Shown here: positions 55,843 through 64,000 of the stretch, piece by piece
Layout: each line of letters begins with the position of its first letter
How positions within the stretch are numbered: the first letter of the stretch is position 1
From: Pogona vitticeps
Lineage: Eukaryota; Chordata; Lepidosauria; Squamata; Agamidae
Direction: 5' to 3'
Assembly: GCF_051106095.1 (NCBI RefSeq)
Contig: NC_135786.1
Location: 208,873,001 to 208,937,000, forward strand
DNA length: 64,000 bases
Position numbers and translations under genes: made by a program
The notes under the pieces: model-generated
What the model was told of the DNA's origin: nothing
The model's input: the letters and a program-made list of their open reading frames with translations, nothing else
Databases searched by the model: none

Positions 55843-55984
55843 AATGGAAGGAGGATGTGGTAGAGCATAGAAGTGGAAGATCATCCTAGGGGAAAAGTGG
55901 TACACAGAAGCTGGAAATGGAGAAGCATGGTCATGATGTCAGGTTCATAAATTGAGAGTATAGATTTACTATTGTTATTTATTT

Positions 55985-56058
55985 CATCTGGCCCATAGCT
56001 TGACCAAAATTACTTTAGGTACCCATCTGGCCCATAGCTTGACCAAAATTACTTTAGG
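55985..56058. repeat. Tandem duplication of a 39-bp unit
   Basis: CATCTGGCCCATAGCTTGAC begins at 55985 and again at 56024; the second copy matches for 35 bases. Confidence 0.93.
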
Positions 56059-56397
56059 ACTACAGCTCCCATAATCCACAGGGTAGTACGGTTAGTATGG
56101 TCATGTCAGCAGAGAGATTTCAACTCTGTAGATAAATGAAACATTTCCAAGTTCTGATCTGGCCACCTGTGTTGATAATTTCTGACATGCTGCTTTTATA
56201 AGTAGATGAGTTGGTATGTATTTTCTTTTTAAATAAATATTTTGAACAGATTTGTCAGGCTGGCTTTGAAAATGGAGTGAAAATTGTGTTGACTTAAAAA
56301 TGTTTATATTATGTACTGGAGTAGGAAATGCTTCTCATTGAAATTTGTGATATGTTTGTGTCTGAATGTAGTCAAACATTTCATTTTTTTTAAATAG

Positions 56398-56488
56398 GCT
56401 GACGTTGCAGCCTCGGACATGGCCACAGCCTCCCCGAGGTCTGGAAGCAGTAATAACTATAATGGAAGACTACAAATGCAAATAACTA
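56398..56488 (+). CDS. WWP1: WWP1, exon with start codon
   Basis: WWP1 is a cytosolic NEDD4-family HECT E3 ubiquitin ligase (C2, four WW domains, HECT) that ubiquitinates PY-motif proteins. The exon follows a T-rich tract and taaatag and ends at donor GTAAGT (56489-56494). It has 21 bases of 5' UTR, then ATG at 56419 and 23 codons plus one base. The peptide is MATASPRSGSSNNYNGRLQ followed by MQIT, against MATASPRSDTSNNHSGRLQLQVT in mammalian WWP1 as I remember it. ITCH and WWP2 start differently, so the paralogue is clear. The first ATG in the exon begins this frame, and the phase-1 donor leaves the C2 domain to later exons beyond the window. A GC-rich start context (CGGACATGG) supports the initiator. 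Confidence 0.95.
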
Positions 56489-57170
56489 GTAAGTAAACAA
56501 TTTGAACATTGTGAACGTGTTTTGTTTTCAATACTCTGGCATGGTACTGTAGTAATACCCATAGTATATGACAAGTGGAACCTGCATCAAAATGTTGGTG
56601 TATGGAGTGCTTCTATTTTGGTTTCGAGCCATTTGATTCCATTCCACCTCCTTTCATTTTGTTAGTTTTCTTGCTCTAGCAATGAACCATCTTATACCTT
56701 CTGTATTTCTCATATCTTATCCATGGATTAGCTAAGACATAGGTTGGAGGTGTGGGCAAATAGAAATGGCAGAAGACTGATACAGTGCGGTGATATAGTG
56801 TTAGAGTGGGATGAAGAGGAGAATATTTTGATAGAATAGGGTGACAGTCATGCATGAAAGGGGCAGTGTATGGCTTTTTGTGGGTAAATGGATGTTGTGA
56901 ATGTGGTGTTTATGTGTACTTCCCCCCTAATTTTGGTTTTGTTCCTGTCTTCGACGACCATGTAGCTCCAGAAGGTTTATTATGAGAGACTATGGTCCTT
57001 TGGCTGAAAAGGACCTCCCATTCCTAACATATTTTATAAAAAATAATTCAGAATTGTCTGATCACATTTTAATTTCTTTTATTTTAGTGAAAATAGCAAT
57101 ATTAATACATAACAAGCAACTTTACACAACAAAGATTTGGTCCATTGTATTAAATTCATTCTTCAATTCA
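56489..57170 (+). other. WWP1 intron after the start-codon exon
   Basis: Intron with no recognised repeat before the MITE at 57176. The intron continues to the end of the window; no C2-domain exon was found. Confidence 0.6.
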
Positions 57171-57175
57171 TTGTA

Positions 57176-57800
57176 CAGTGGTGCCCCGCACAGCGAGGTT
57201 AATCCGTTCAGGATTAACCTTCGCTGTGGGAAACATCGCACTACGGAACACAAAAGGCATTGAAACGCATTGAACAGCGTTTAATGTGTTCCAATGCCAA
57301 AGAATACTCACCATTGTGCGATGTTTCCCAGGGGCCGGCAGCCATTTTCGTGCCCTCCCCTCGCACAACGAGGGCGCCAAAATGGCTGCCATCAGCTGTC
57401 CGGCGGGTCCAAAATGGCCACCGGAACAGCCGAAAGGGGCGGGGGCGCAGCGTTTTCGTGCCCTTGGTAAGCAAGGGGAGCGCGCGAAAATGCTGCCGGA
57501 AGCCCCGAAATGGTTGCGCGCAGCCATTTTGGGGCTTCCGCAGCGTTTTCGCGCGCTCACCTTGCTTACCAAGGGCGCGAAAACGCTGCGCCCCCGCCCC
57601 TTTCGGCTGTTCCGGCGGCCATTTTGGACCCGCCGGACAGCTGATCGGCGGGTCGCAAAGCGAAGGTCGGTAAGCGAGCAGCTTACCGACCTTCGCTCTG
57701 TGAATTACCACCTATACGGGGACCGTTTTGCGATCGCAAAAACGGCCTCGTAGAGCGAATTCATCGCTCTACAAGGCGCCCGTTGTGCGAGGCACCACTG
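57176..57800. mobile_element. CpG-rich pogo/Tigger-like MITE with large internal hairpin (copy H)
   Basis: CAGTGGTGCCCCGCACAGCG at the left and TTGTGCGAGGCACCACTG at the right; TA at 57174-57175 and 57801-57802. Inside, about 57391-57515 pairs with about 57521-57645 as a nearly perfect hairpin (ATCAGCTGTCCGGCGGGTCC against GGACCCGCCGGACAGCTGAT). 625 bp, no coding capacity. Confidence 0.92.
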
Positions 57801-58026
57801 TATCATAATAAATGTTTAGTTTAATAGTCCAATTCTGTTTCTTGTGTTTGCTTTCTGTTGCAGTTTTCCTTTAAGTCACTTTTGCTTTCCAATCTGCTAT
57901 GGTTGTCTTCCTGTAGCTCAACTGAATTAGCACACCTTCAGTTCACTACTCATTTAGTATTTATTTGATTTTTCATTTTAATATGATACTTGTTTAATTC
58001 TTTATGAATATTTCTATATATACCCA

Positions 58027-58160
58027 GGACGTGGTGGCACTGTGTGTTAAACCACAGAAGCCTCTGTGCTGCAAGGTCAGAAGACCAGCAGTCATAAGAT
58101 CGAATCCATGCTATGGAGTGAGCTCCTGTCGCTTGTCCCAGCTCCTGCCAACCTATATAT
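58027..58160 (+). repeat. Sauria-type SINE head, 3'-truncated
   Basis: GGACGTGGTGGCACTGTGTG, GGTCAGAAGACCAGCAGTCA and the box-B-like AAGATCGAATCCATG, ending around CAGCTCCTGCCAACC. Only the tRNA-related head is present. Confidence 0.85.
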
Positions 58161-58179
58161 ACAGTTTTTAGGTTTTCAA

Positions 58180-58256
58180 AATTGTCCTTTTAATGTTGTA
58201 AGCCGCCTTTGGTTCTTTTAAAGCAAAAGGTGGGTTAAAATATTTTAAATAAATAG
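58180..58256 (+). repeat. L2 LINE 3' end
   Basis: ATGTTGTAAGCCGCCTTTGG followed by AAAGGTGGGTTAAAATATTT and AAATAAATAG; the characteristic L2 terminus. Confidence 0.7.
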
Positions 58257-58316
58257 TTCAAAATTTTGTATGATGGGGAAGGCTTTAATAATAATTCTTT
58301 GTTTAATGACAAGCAG

Positions 58317-58669
58317 AGCGACGTGGTGGCGCTGTGGGCTAAACCGCAGAAGCCTGCGCTGCAGGGTCAGAAGACCAAGCAGTCGTAAGATCGAATCCAC
58401 GCGACGGAGTGAGCGCCCGTCGCTTGTCCCAGCTCCCACCAACCTAGCGGTTCGAAAGCATGCAAATGCAAGTAGATAATTAGGTACCACCTCGGTGGGA
58501 AGGTAAACAGCGTTCCGTGTCTAAATCACACTGGCCATGTGACCACGGAAAGATTGTCTTCGGACAAAACGCTGGCTCTATGGCTTGAAGAGCGGGATGA
58601 GCGCCGCCCCCTAGAGTCGGACACGACTGGACAAAAATTGTCAAGGGGAACCTTTACCTTTACTTTACC
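58317..58669 (+). repeat. Full-length Sauria-type SINE with perfect 14-bp target duplication
   Basis: Complete from CGACGTGGTGGCGCTGTGGG through a box-B-like AAGATCGAATCCACG to the BovB-like tail TAGAGTCGGACACGACTGGA and (CTTTAC)n. TTAATGACAAGCAG occurs exactly at 58303-58316 and 58670-58683. Little diverged, so recent. Confidence 0.95.
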
Positions 58670-58684
58670 TTAATGACAAGCAGT

Positions 58685-59165
58685 TCTGCCTGAAGTTGTT
58701 AAAACTGTTGCTATGGCTGCAGATTGTGCCATCCCATGTGCCTGTTTCTGAATGAGATACTTGAACAGCTGTGATTTCTTAACTCTAGTTTTGGGTGATA
58801 CAGATTATCTATATTGATTTCAGTCTCAGTTACAAGCTGGCTTTTGGACTACCCTTGGTGGTCTAGCACAGCCTTCACCAACTTGGTGCATTTCAGATGT
58901 CTTGGACTGGTGCTAACACCAGTCCCATCTGGCATGGCCAATACTACTCAGAGAAAGTGGAAGGTTTTTTTTTTTTGGTTAAACTTGAAATTCAGAAATA
59001 TTTGTTGATCTCTTAGAAGCTATCCAGTGGTCATTTAGTAAATTACCAAGTGTGTTCTTCTGCCTGTTGTTCTGATCTACTTTTTCTGGAGCAATTTAAA
59101 CAATTTACTTCAGGATTACTTACTATAGAACGTGCATGCTCATGCCGTGCTTCATGAATAAAACA
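58685..59165 (+). other. WWP1 intron, nothing recognised
   Basis: No exon or clear repeat between the SINE and MITE copy I. Confidence 0.4.
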
Positions 59166-59170
59166 TAGTA

Positions 59171-59629
59171 CAGTGGTGCCTCGCACAACGGGCGCCTCAT
59201 AGAGCGATGAATTCGCTCTATGAGGCCGTAATTCACAGAGCGAAGGTCGGTAAGCTGCTCGCTTACCGACCTTCGCTTTGCGACCCGCAACCATTTCGGG
59301 GCTTCCAGCAGCGTTTTCGCGCGCTCCCCTTGCTTACCAAGGGCGCGAAAACGCTGCACCCTGGCCCCTTTCGGCTGTTCCGGCGGCCATTTTGGACCCG
59401 CTGGACAGCTGATGGCAGCCATTTTGGTGCCCTCGTTGTGCGAGGGGAGGGCGCGAAAATGGCTGCTGGCCCCTGGGAAACATCGCACAACGGTGAGTAT
59501 TCTTTGGCATTGGAATGCATTAAACGCTGTTTAATGCGTTCCAATGCCTTTTTGTGTTCCGTAGTGCGATGTTTCCCACAGCGAAGGTTAATCCGGAACG
59601 GATTAACCTCGCTGTGCGGGGCACCACTG
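59171..59629. mobile_element. CpG-rich pogo/Tigger-like MITE (copy I), inverse of copy H
   Basis: CAGTGGTGCCTCGCACAACG at the left, TGTGCGGGGCACCACTG at the right; TA at 59169-59170 and 59630-59631. Its sequence is close to copy H read on the other strand, but lacks one arm of the internal hairpin (459 against 625 bp). Confidence 0.92.
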
Positions 59630-59639
59630 TATTTTATTT

Positions 59640-60150
59640 TTTCTGTTTGACTCCTGGCTAGTTCAGATAGTATCCTAGAATGAAAAGTAAATGCAAATAA
59701 TGTTTTGTCAAAACATATTGTTAATAATAATGGCCTCCTTCATATTTTCCAGTGTGAACTGCCAGATTTTATCTACTCTCACTTGTTGCTATTACTTTCA
59801 ATGTAACATTTTTGTTACCTGATTACTTATTAAAACAAGGTTCCCTTTTGTTTGTTCTCTTTTACGGTTGAAGTCAGTTATGAACTTTAGTGTGGTAGCA
59901 AGAGATCCCTTGTGTATAATAGTATCAGAATATAGGAGAGATTCTGTTGAACTATAACTTTACTTGTTGCTTTATTTATGAAAAGCAAGTACATTTTTAA
60001 AGCTTTACATAGGAAAATATAAATTGTATGAGCTGGAGTATATAGTTCAGGAGTTTTTCTTGCTGACTATTTCAGACAGTCTTATTTTTGCATTATGTAT
60101 TTGTATCGTTCACCCTTATTAGATTAAGTAGTTATGAATATTCATGTTTT
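59640..60150 (+). other. WWP1 intron, nothing recognised
   Basis: AT-rich DNA without a recognised feature. Confidence 0.4.
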
Positions 60151-60160
60151 AGGCTAATGT

Positions 60161-60580
60161 TGCTGAGAGGCGGAACTGAGAGAATTGTAATAAAGAGGCG
60201 GAGTCAGAGAGCAGTCAGTTGGAGAGAGAGAGGGTATGAGTAGTGTGAAAGAGTGGAGAAGGAGATAGAGTGTGGAGTTTGGGGAAATCTGAGAGGTGAT
60301 TAGTTAGGAGTGTATTATCAAAAAGAAGAGTGTTGTTAGTAATAAATTTACCTTTAGAAGATATTCATGAATCACTATCAATTTCTGTAATCAGTAAACA
60401 AAAGTTATATTTAAAAGACTCTGAAGTGTGGAACTGAATCTTCATCTTCCTGAAGTAATGGTGATTTAGTGATCACCTGGTGGCAGCAGTGTAAAAGAGG
60501 AGATTGTTCACCTTCGGGTGCCCTGAGACTTGATGGTCAAGCAAGGGGCACAAGGGTGAACGCCACAGTATTCTTTAATA
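60161..60580 (+). mobile_element. Probable LTR retrotransposon fossil (Ty3/gypsy-like LTR and leader)
   Basis: A purine-rich stretch of about 315 bases ending in CA at 60474-60475 is followed by TGGTGGCAGC (60478-60487), a sequence commonly found as the primer-binding site of vertebrate gypsy-type elements. Only an LTR-like segment and a short leader are visible; the element is broken and old. It shares layout and purine-rich words with 63169-63600. No coding part is seen. Confidence 0.4.
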
Positions 60581-60936
60581 CTTTTCCGTGTTTTGGAATT
60601 GGGCAGAGATAAAACTAAATTTACTTTACTTTAAGAATATTAGATATTTCAGGTATGTTTGTTAATGATTACAGATCACCCAATTTTTATAGTGGCCCAA
60701 ATCTTGTTCTTTAGCATAAGACAGATTATAACTTTTGGTGCCCCCTGTGATTCACAGTGCTCTACTAAATCATGGTGGTGCAATGTCGAAAAATAGAACT
60801 GAGGAATCAGCAGCCCTATTTTGCTATGTCAGCGTGTAGGCGTTTATATGTACCATGTGGGTATTAAATTTATGATGGTATACGGAATTAAATTTCAAAA
60901 ATACTGATCTCTAAAATGTTTTCAAAGGCCACGTGA

Positions 60937-61071
60937 CTGAAATTCTGTTGCTTGGCAAAAGAATTCACAACTAGAGAAGGCATATTAATTGAACCTAATG
61001 GAGGAGTTGACTCACTGAATTGAATTGGATTACTCTAGTGTGACTTACTATGCTAACCAACAGAATTTCAG
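60937..61071. mobile_element. 135-bp MITE with 14-bp perfect terminal repeats
   Basis: CTGAAATTCTGTTG at 60937-60950 and CAACAGAATTTCAG at 61058-61071 are exact complements. The middle contains GTTGACTCACTGAATTGAAT. Superfamily not determined. Confidence 0.75.
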
Positions 61072-61370
61072 CCGGTGTCCCTTGGATGTTCGTTCACTTC
61101 CATTCCCATTATGGGCATATATAGGGACATTTAAATGGATTATGCTCTAAATTAAAACTCTTCCAGGCTGAAGGACTATAGCAGTGTGTTTATGATAACC
61201 ACATCCTCCAAGAATTAAATCATTAGAACTCTTGATACTGAGCATCTCCTGCTCCCTGGCAATGTGTATGTACTGTATGGGCAAATATTGACATTTGAAA
61301 TGTGTTGTTTTGGATTGTACAGAAAATGTTTTATGCTAGAGGTACAGTGACACAATTCTATCTACTAATT

Positions 61371-61505
61371 CAGTGGTCTCCAACCTTGGGCTTCCAGATG
61401 TTCTTGAACTTCAACCCCCAGAAATCCTGGCCAGCAGAGGTGGTGTGAAGGCTTCTAGGAGTTGTAGTCCAAGAACATCTGGAGGCCCAAGGTTGGGGAC
61501 CACTG
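61371..61505. mobile_element. hAT-type MITE with 8-bp target duplication
   Basis: CAGTGGTCTCCAACCTTGGG at the left, CAAGGTTGGGGACCACTG at the right. TACTAATT (61363-61370) and CACTAATT (61506-61513) flank it, 7 of 8 identical. Same family as 3563-3699 and better preserved. Confidence 0.92.
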
Positions 61506-61514
61506 CACTAATTG

Positions 61515-62905
61515 ACACTTAATATTCTTTCTTTTGCACAATTAATATCCAGAAGAATATTTTTTAGAGTTCAGGTGATCTCAGAAAAGGAACTGAACTC
61601 TGCTAAAGTACCTCCTGTGCACCTATAGGTGTCTTCCCCTTTGCAATGTGGAAAAACCAAACTTAGATGATTTTGAAAAACAACAGTAGAATTGAATGAT
61701 ATTTGCAAACACAGAAATCCATTCTGAGAAGATGGGGCATGCCAAATTTCAATAGGCAATTTGGGTGTGTGCAGAACACCTTGAAATGTTTTGAGGTTTT
61801 AGAAGGCATATGCCCATCTTCTGTACTTTTGAAGGAAATATGCATGACTGTGTATGAAGAAATCATTTATTGATATTGAATGTAAAGGGATGTGAGTTTA
61901 AAGTATTTTGTAAATACCTTGGCTTGAAATGAAACATGAGGCCAAACCATATCATATTAGGTCTCAAACGTCTTTAAAGAGATTCTACAATTTGTGGAGG
62001 CTTTACTTTCAACTGTAGCTTAGGTTGTAGTTCCTCAGGTTTGGCTGAAAGCAAACACCTTGTTATTTATACTAATTGGAGTCATTAGAAAGGTCTAAGG
62101 TGATGATTGTTGAGGGGGAGTAATCTGAAAAACTTTTTGTTGGTTCCTGTGTATAGAACACTAGAAGGAGAGTCATGGGGAGGATAGGCTCTGACCCTGT
62201 TACTGGGCAGTTTCTGTAACAAATAGAGAATCAGTAGGGCTTTAGAAATACTATGAGGAATCAGAGATTCATTTGGATCTAGAAACCAGCAGGGAAAAAT
62301 TCAGAAAAAAGAGGTAGTGTTGAATGGAATAAAGATGAGGTTGTTCTGCTGCTTGAGAGGAAAATTGCAGTCTGAAGTGGGACTGGTGACAGTTTAAGAG
62401 GGGGCTTCTATAAGTGAGTGGTTGAGAATCTAAAGCTGAAGTATTGACCTAGATGAAAGCTCAGAAGTCCTTGTGGCAGAACACACAGTACGTTAGCTAA
62501 GAAGAAAAGCAGTATGATGGCTGGACCTGACAAAAGATGTCAGTCTACAAACTACTTCTTTTGCATTGAGTTATGGTAATGGTAGAGAGAGGTGTACATA
62601 GTGAACATTCTTATATTTCTTTGCCTTCGGGGAGGACCAGGATCTTTTTCATATTTGAATTTATGTTCCAGTCCTTTCATTTACATGAAAGAGAAGGGAT
62701 GTTTCTCACTTGTGCTTTCTGGTGCTCCAAAGCACTCTATCTGTGCAGTTGAAAACACCAGGATATTAGATTCTTTAAAATGGAAACTTTATTTTACCAC
62801 AGCACTTTCACTCCAAATCACCAGTTACCAGGCCTGCATGGTCACCTGTTAGCAGTTCCTCCGGGAATGCTTGGCTCTCATGTTGGAGAAGTTCTTGGCA
62901 GACAA
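61515..62905 (+). other. WWP1 intron, nothing recognised
   Basis: No exon, repeat edge or RNA feature recognised. Confidence 0.4.
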
Positions 62906-62912
62906 CCATTGG

Positions 62913-63016
62913 ACCACCCACAGTTTTTGGACTAAAGGACATTGCCCATGGCAATGGGTGAAACAGCCCACCCACATTTTTTGGACTAAAGGACATTGCC
63001 CATGGGTGAAACAGAT
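62913..63016. repeat. Imperfect tandem duplication, unit about 55-58 bp
   Basis: TTTTTGGACTAAAGGACATT occurs twice (62924 and 62979), each followed by GCCCATGG... and GGGTGAAACAG. The first unit has extra bases (GCAATGG) that the second lacks. Confidence 0.85.
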
Positions 63017-63059
63017 CACTACTGCTTGCCACCTTGTTAGTTTTGAAGATCACTTATTC

Positions 63060-63110
63060 ATAAGGTCACCATAAGTTGGAGGTGACTTGACAGCACACAA
63101 CAACAAAGGC
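63060..63110 (+). repeat. SINE tail fragment
   Basis: AGGTCACCATAAGTTGGAGG and GACTTGACAGCACACAACAA match the 3' end of the tRNA-derived squamate SINE (TAAGTCGGAATCGACTTGAAGGCACATAACAAC). Only about 50 bases are left. Confidence 0.65.
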
Positions 63111-63168
63111 TTATTTGTATCATTTAAAGGCTTTGTATAATTAAAAAGGGGATTGAAAATAAAACAGT

Positions 63169-63600
63169 TGTGACGGAAGGCTGACGTCACTTCTGTCACT
63201 CATAGCTGAAGCTCAAGTGCAGGAGCCTATGAGAAGACAGGAGGGGTGGAGTCAGTTAGGTAGTTGGAGAGAATGAGAGTTGGAGAGAAGGAAAAGAGAG
63301 AATGAGAGTGGAGGAGAGAAATTGAGTAGTCAAGATAGATAGCAGAGAACTAGAGAGAACTGATATTATTAATAAGTTGGTTAAAGTGAATAAATCAGTA
63401 AAACAAATGAAGAATTGAACGTGTAAACAAAGATAAGAGTTTTAATGATTCTATGCAATAATTAAAAGAACATATGTGGTTCAAATTCAATCTAAATAAA
63501 CAAGTTATGTTGGCAGCAAGTGTCTGACTGAAGTATTGTGCAAGTGTGGATAAGGGATATCCACTGGTGGCAGCGAATGAAAGAGAAAACATCACCAGAG
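63169..63600 (+). mobile_element. Probable LTR retrotransposon fossil (Ty3/gypsy-like)
   Basis: Starts TGTGACGGAAGG and has an LTR-like body of about 395 bases ending in CA at 63562-63563. TGGTGGCAGC follows at 63565-63574 in the primer-binding-site position. Only the LTR and a short leader are visible; the element is broken. It is in the same orientation as, and distantly like, the one at 60161-60580. No coding part is seen. Confidence 0.45.
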
Positions 63601-63639
63601 TAAATCTTGGTTTGGGGAAAACAAACAGGAAACAGTGGG

Positions 63640-64000
63640 TGGAACGTCACAACAGCCAACATTATAATGTCATTGTACGAAACACTGGTAAGACTGCACC
63701 TGGAGTATTGTGTACAGTTCCGGTCACCATACCTCAAAAAAGTCATAGTGGAACTCTTTTCCCTTTCCCACAATACCAAAACCAAGGGACATCCACTCAA
63801 ATTGAGTGTTGGGAGAGTGATAACAGACAAAAGAAAATATTTACCCAGTGTGTTGTTAGTATGTGGAACTCTGTGCCACAGGATATGGTGATGGCATCTG
63901 GCCTAGATGCCTTTAAAAGTGTATTGGACAGATTCCTGGAGGAAAAATCCATATCAGGTTACAAGCCGTAATGGGAATGTATAATCTCCAGGCTTAAAAA
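63640..64000 (+). mobile_element. CR1 LINE ORF2 C-terminal end
   Basis: Plus-strand translation gives ETLVRLHLEYCVQFRSPYLK, then KKVIVELFSLSHNTKTKGHP, and FTQCVVSMWNSVPQDM with LDAFKSVLDRFLEEK in a second frame. These are the C-terminal motifs of CR1 ORF2 (ALVRPHLEYCVQFWSP...WNxLP). The piece between the two blocks is shorter than usual, and a frameshift separates them. It continues to the window end. Confidence 0.85.

Noticed and set aside
57168-59650. Several open frames of 90-156 codons at 57.2-57.8 and 59.1-59.7 kb, similar to each other
   Set aside because: They translate the CpG-rich MITE copies H and I in different frames and orientations; the similarity is that of the repeat.
63546-63971. 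141-codon open frame as a novel gene
   Set aside because: Its sequence is the LTR-like leader joined to CR1 ORF2 in one frame; the CR1 motifs explain it.

Overview
This 64 kb window is nuclear DNA of a vertebrate, almost certainly a squamate reptile and probably a lizard; the species cannot be told from the sequence. The two host genes have vertebrate exon structure. The repeats point to squamates: full-length Sauria-type tRNA SINEs with a BovB-like 3' end, BovB (RTE), L2, CR1 and R4/Dong LINEs, Penelope-like elements, and many pogo/Tigger-like and hAT MITEs and long microsatellites.

Layout. Positions 1-3283 hold the 3' end of ATP6V0D2 (V-ATPase Vo subunit d2, + strand): the last 16 bases of one exon, a whole 78-base exon, and the terminal coding exon ending in TGA at 3283. 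About 30 kb of intergenic DNA follows (3.3-33.6 kb) with no recognisable host exon. It is filled with microsatellites, SINE and LINE fragments, hAT MITEs, a tiny U2 snRNA pseudogene and two BovB copies, one of them split by a 1.1 kb pogo-like element. A CpG-rich block at about 33.6-34.6 kb ends a probable 5' non-coding exon at a strong splice donor (34133). This is the likely WWP1 promoter. The first coding exon of WWP1 (NEDD4-family HECT E3 ubiquitin ligase) lies 22 kb downstream at 56398-56488, + strand. The 34.1-56.4 kb intron and the following intron, which runs to the window end, hold CpG-rich pogo-like MITEs (39.4, 41.3, 43.9, 44.4, 44.9, 57.2 and 59.2 kb), nested LINEs, Penelope fragments and two probable LTR fossils. 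No exon encoding the WWP1 C2, WW or HECT domains is present, so the gene continues past the window.

How the genes relate. The two genes are neighbours on the same strand and do not share a pathway. One encodes a proton-pump subunit and the other a ubiquitin ligase. As I recall the mammalian order, SLC7A13 lies between them; nothing like it is visible here. I found no convincing novel protein-coding system. The most interesting material is structural: elements nested inside elements with readable TA or 8-bp target duplications, large hairpins inside CpG-rich MITEs, head-to-head Penelope ends, a compound GATA/GACA block, and exact short tandem duplications. All assignments come from reading the sequence and remembered family features, without database searches.
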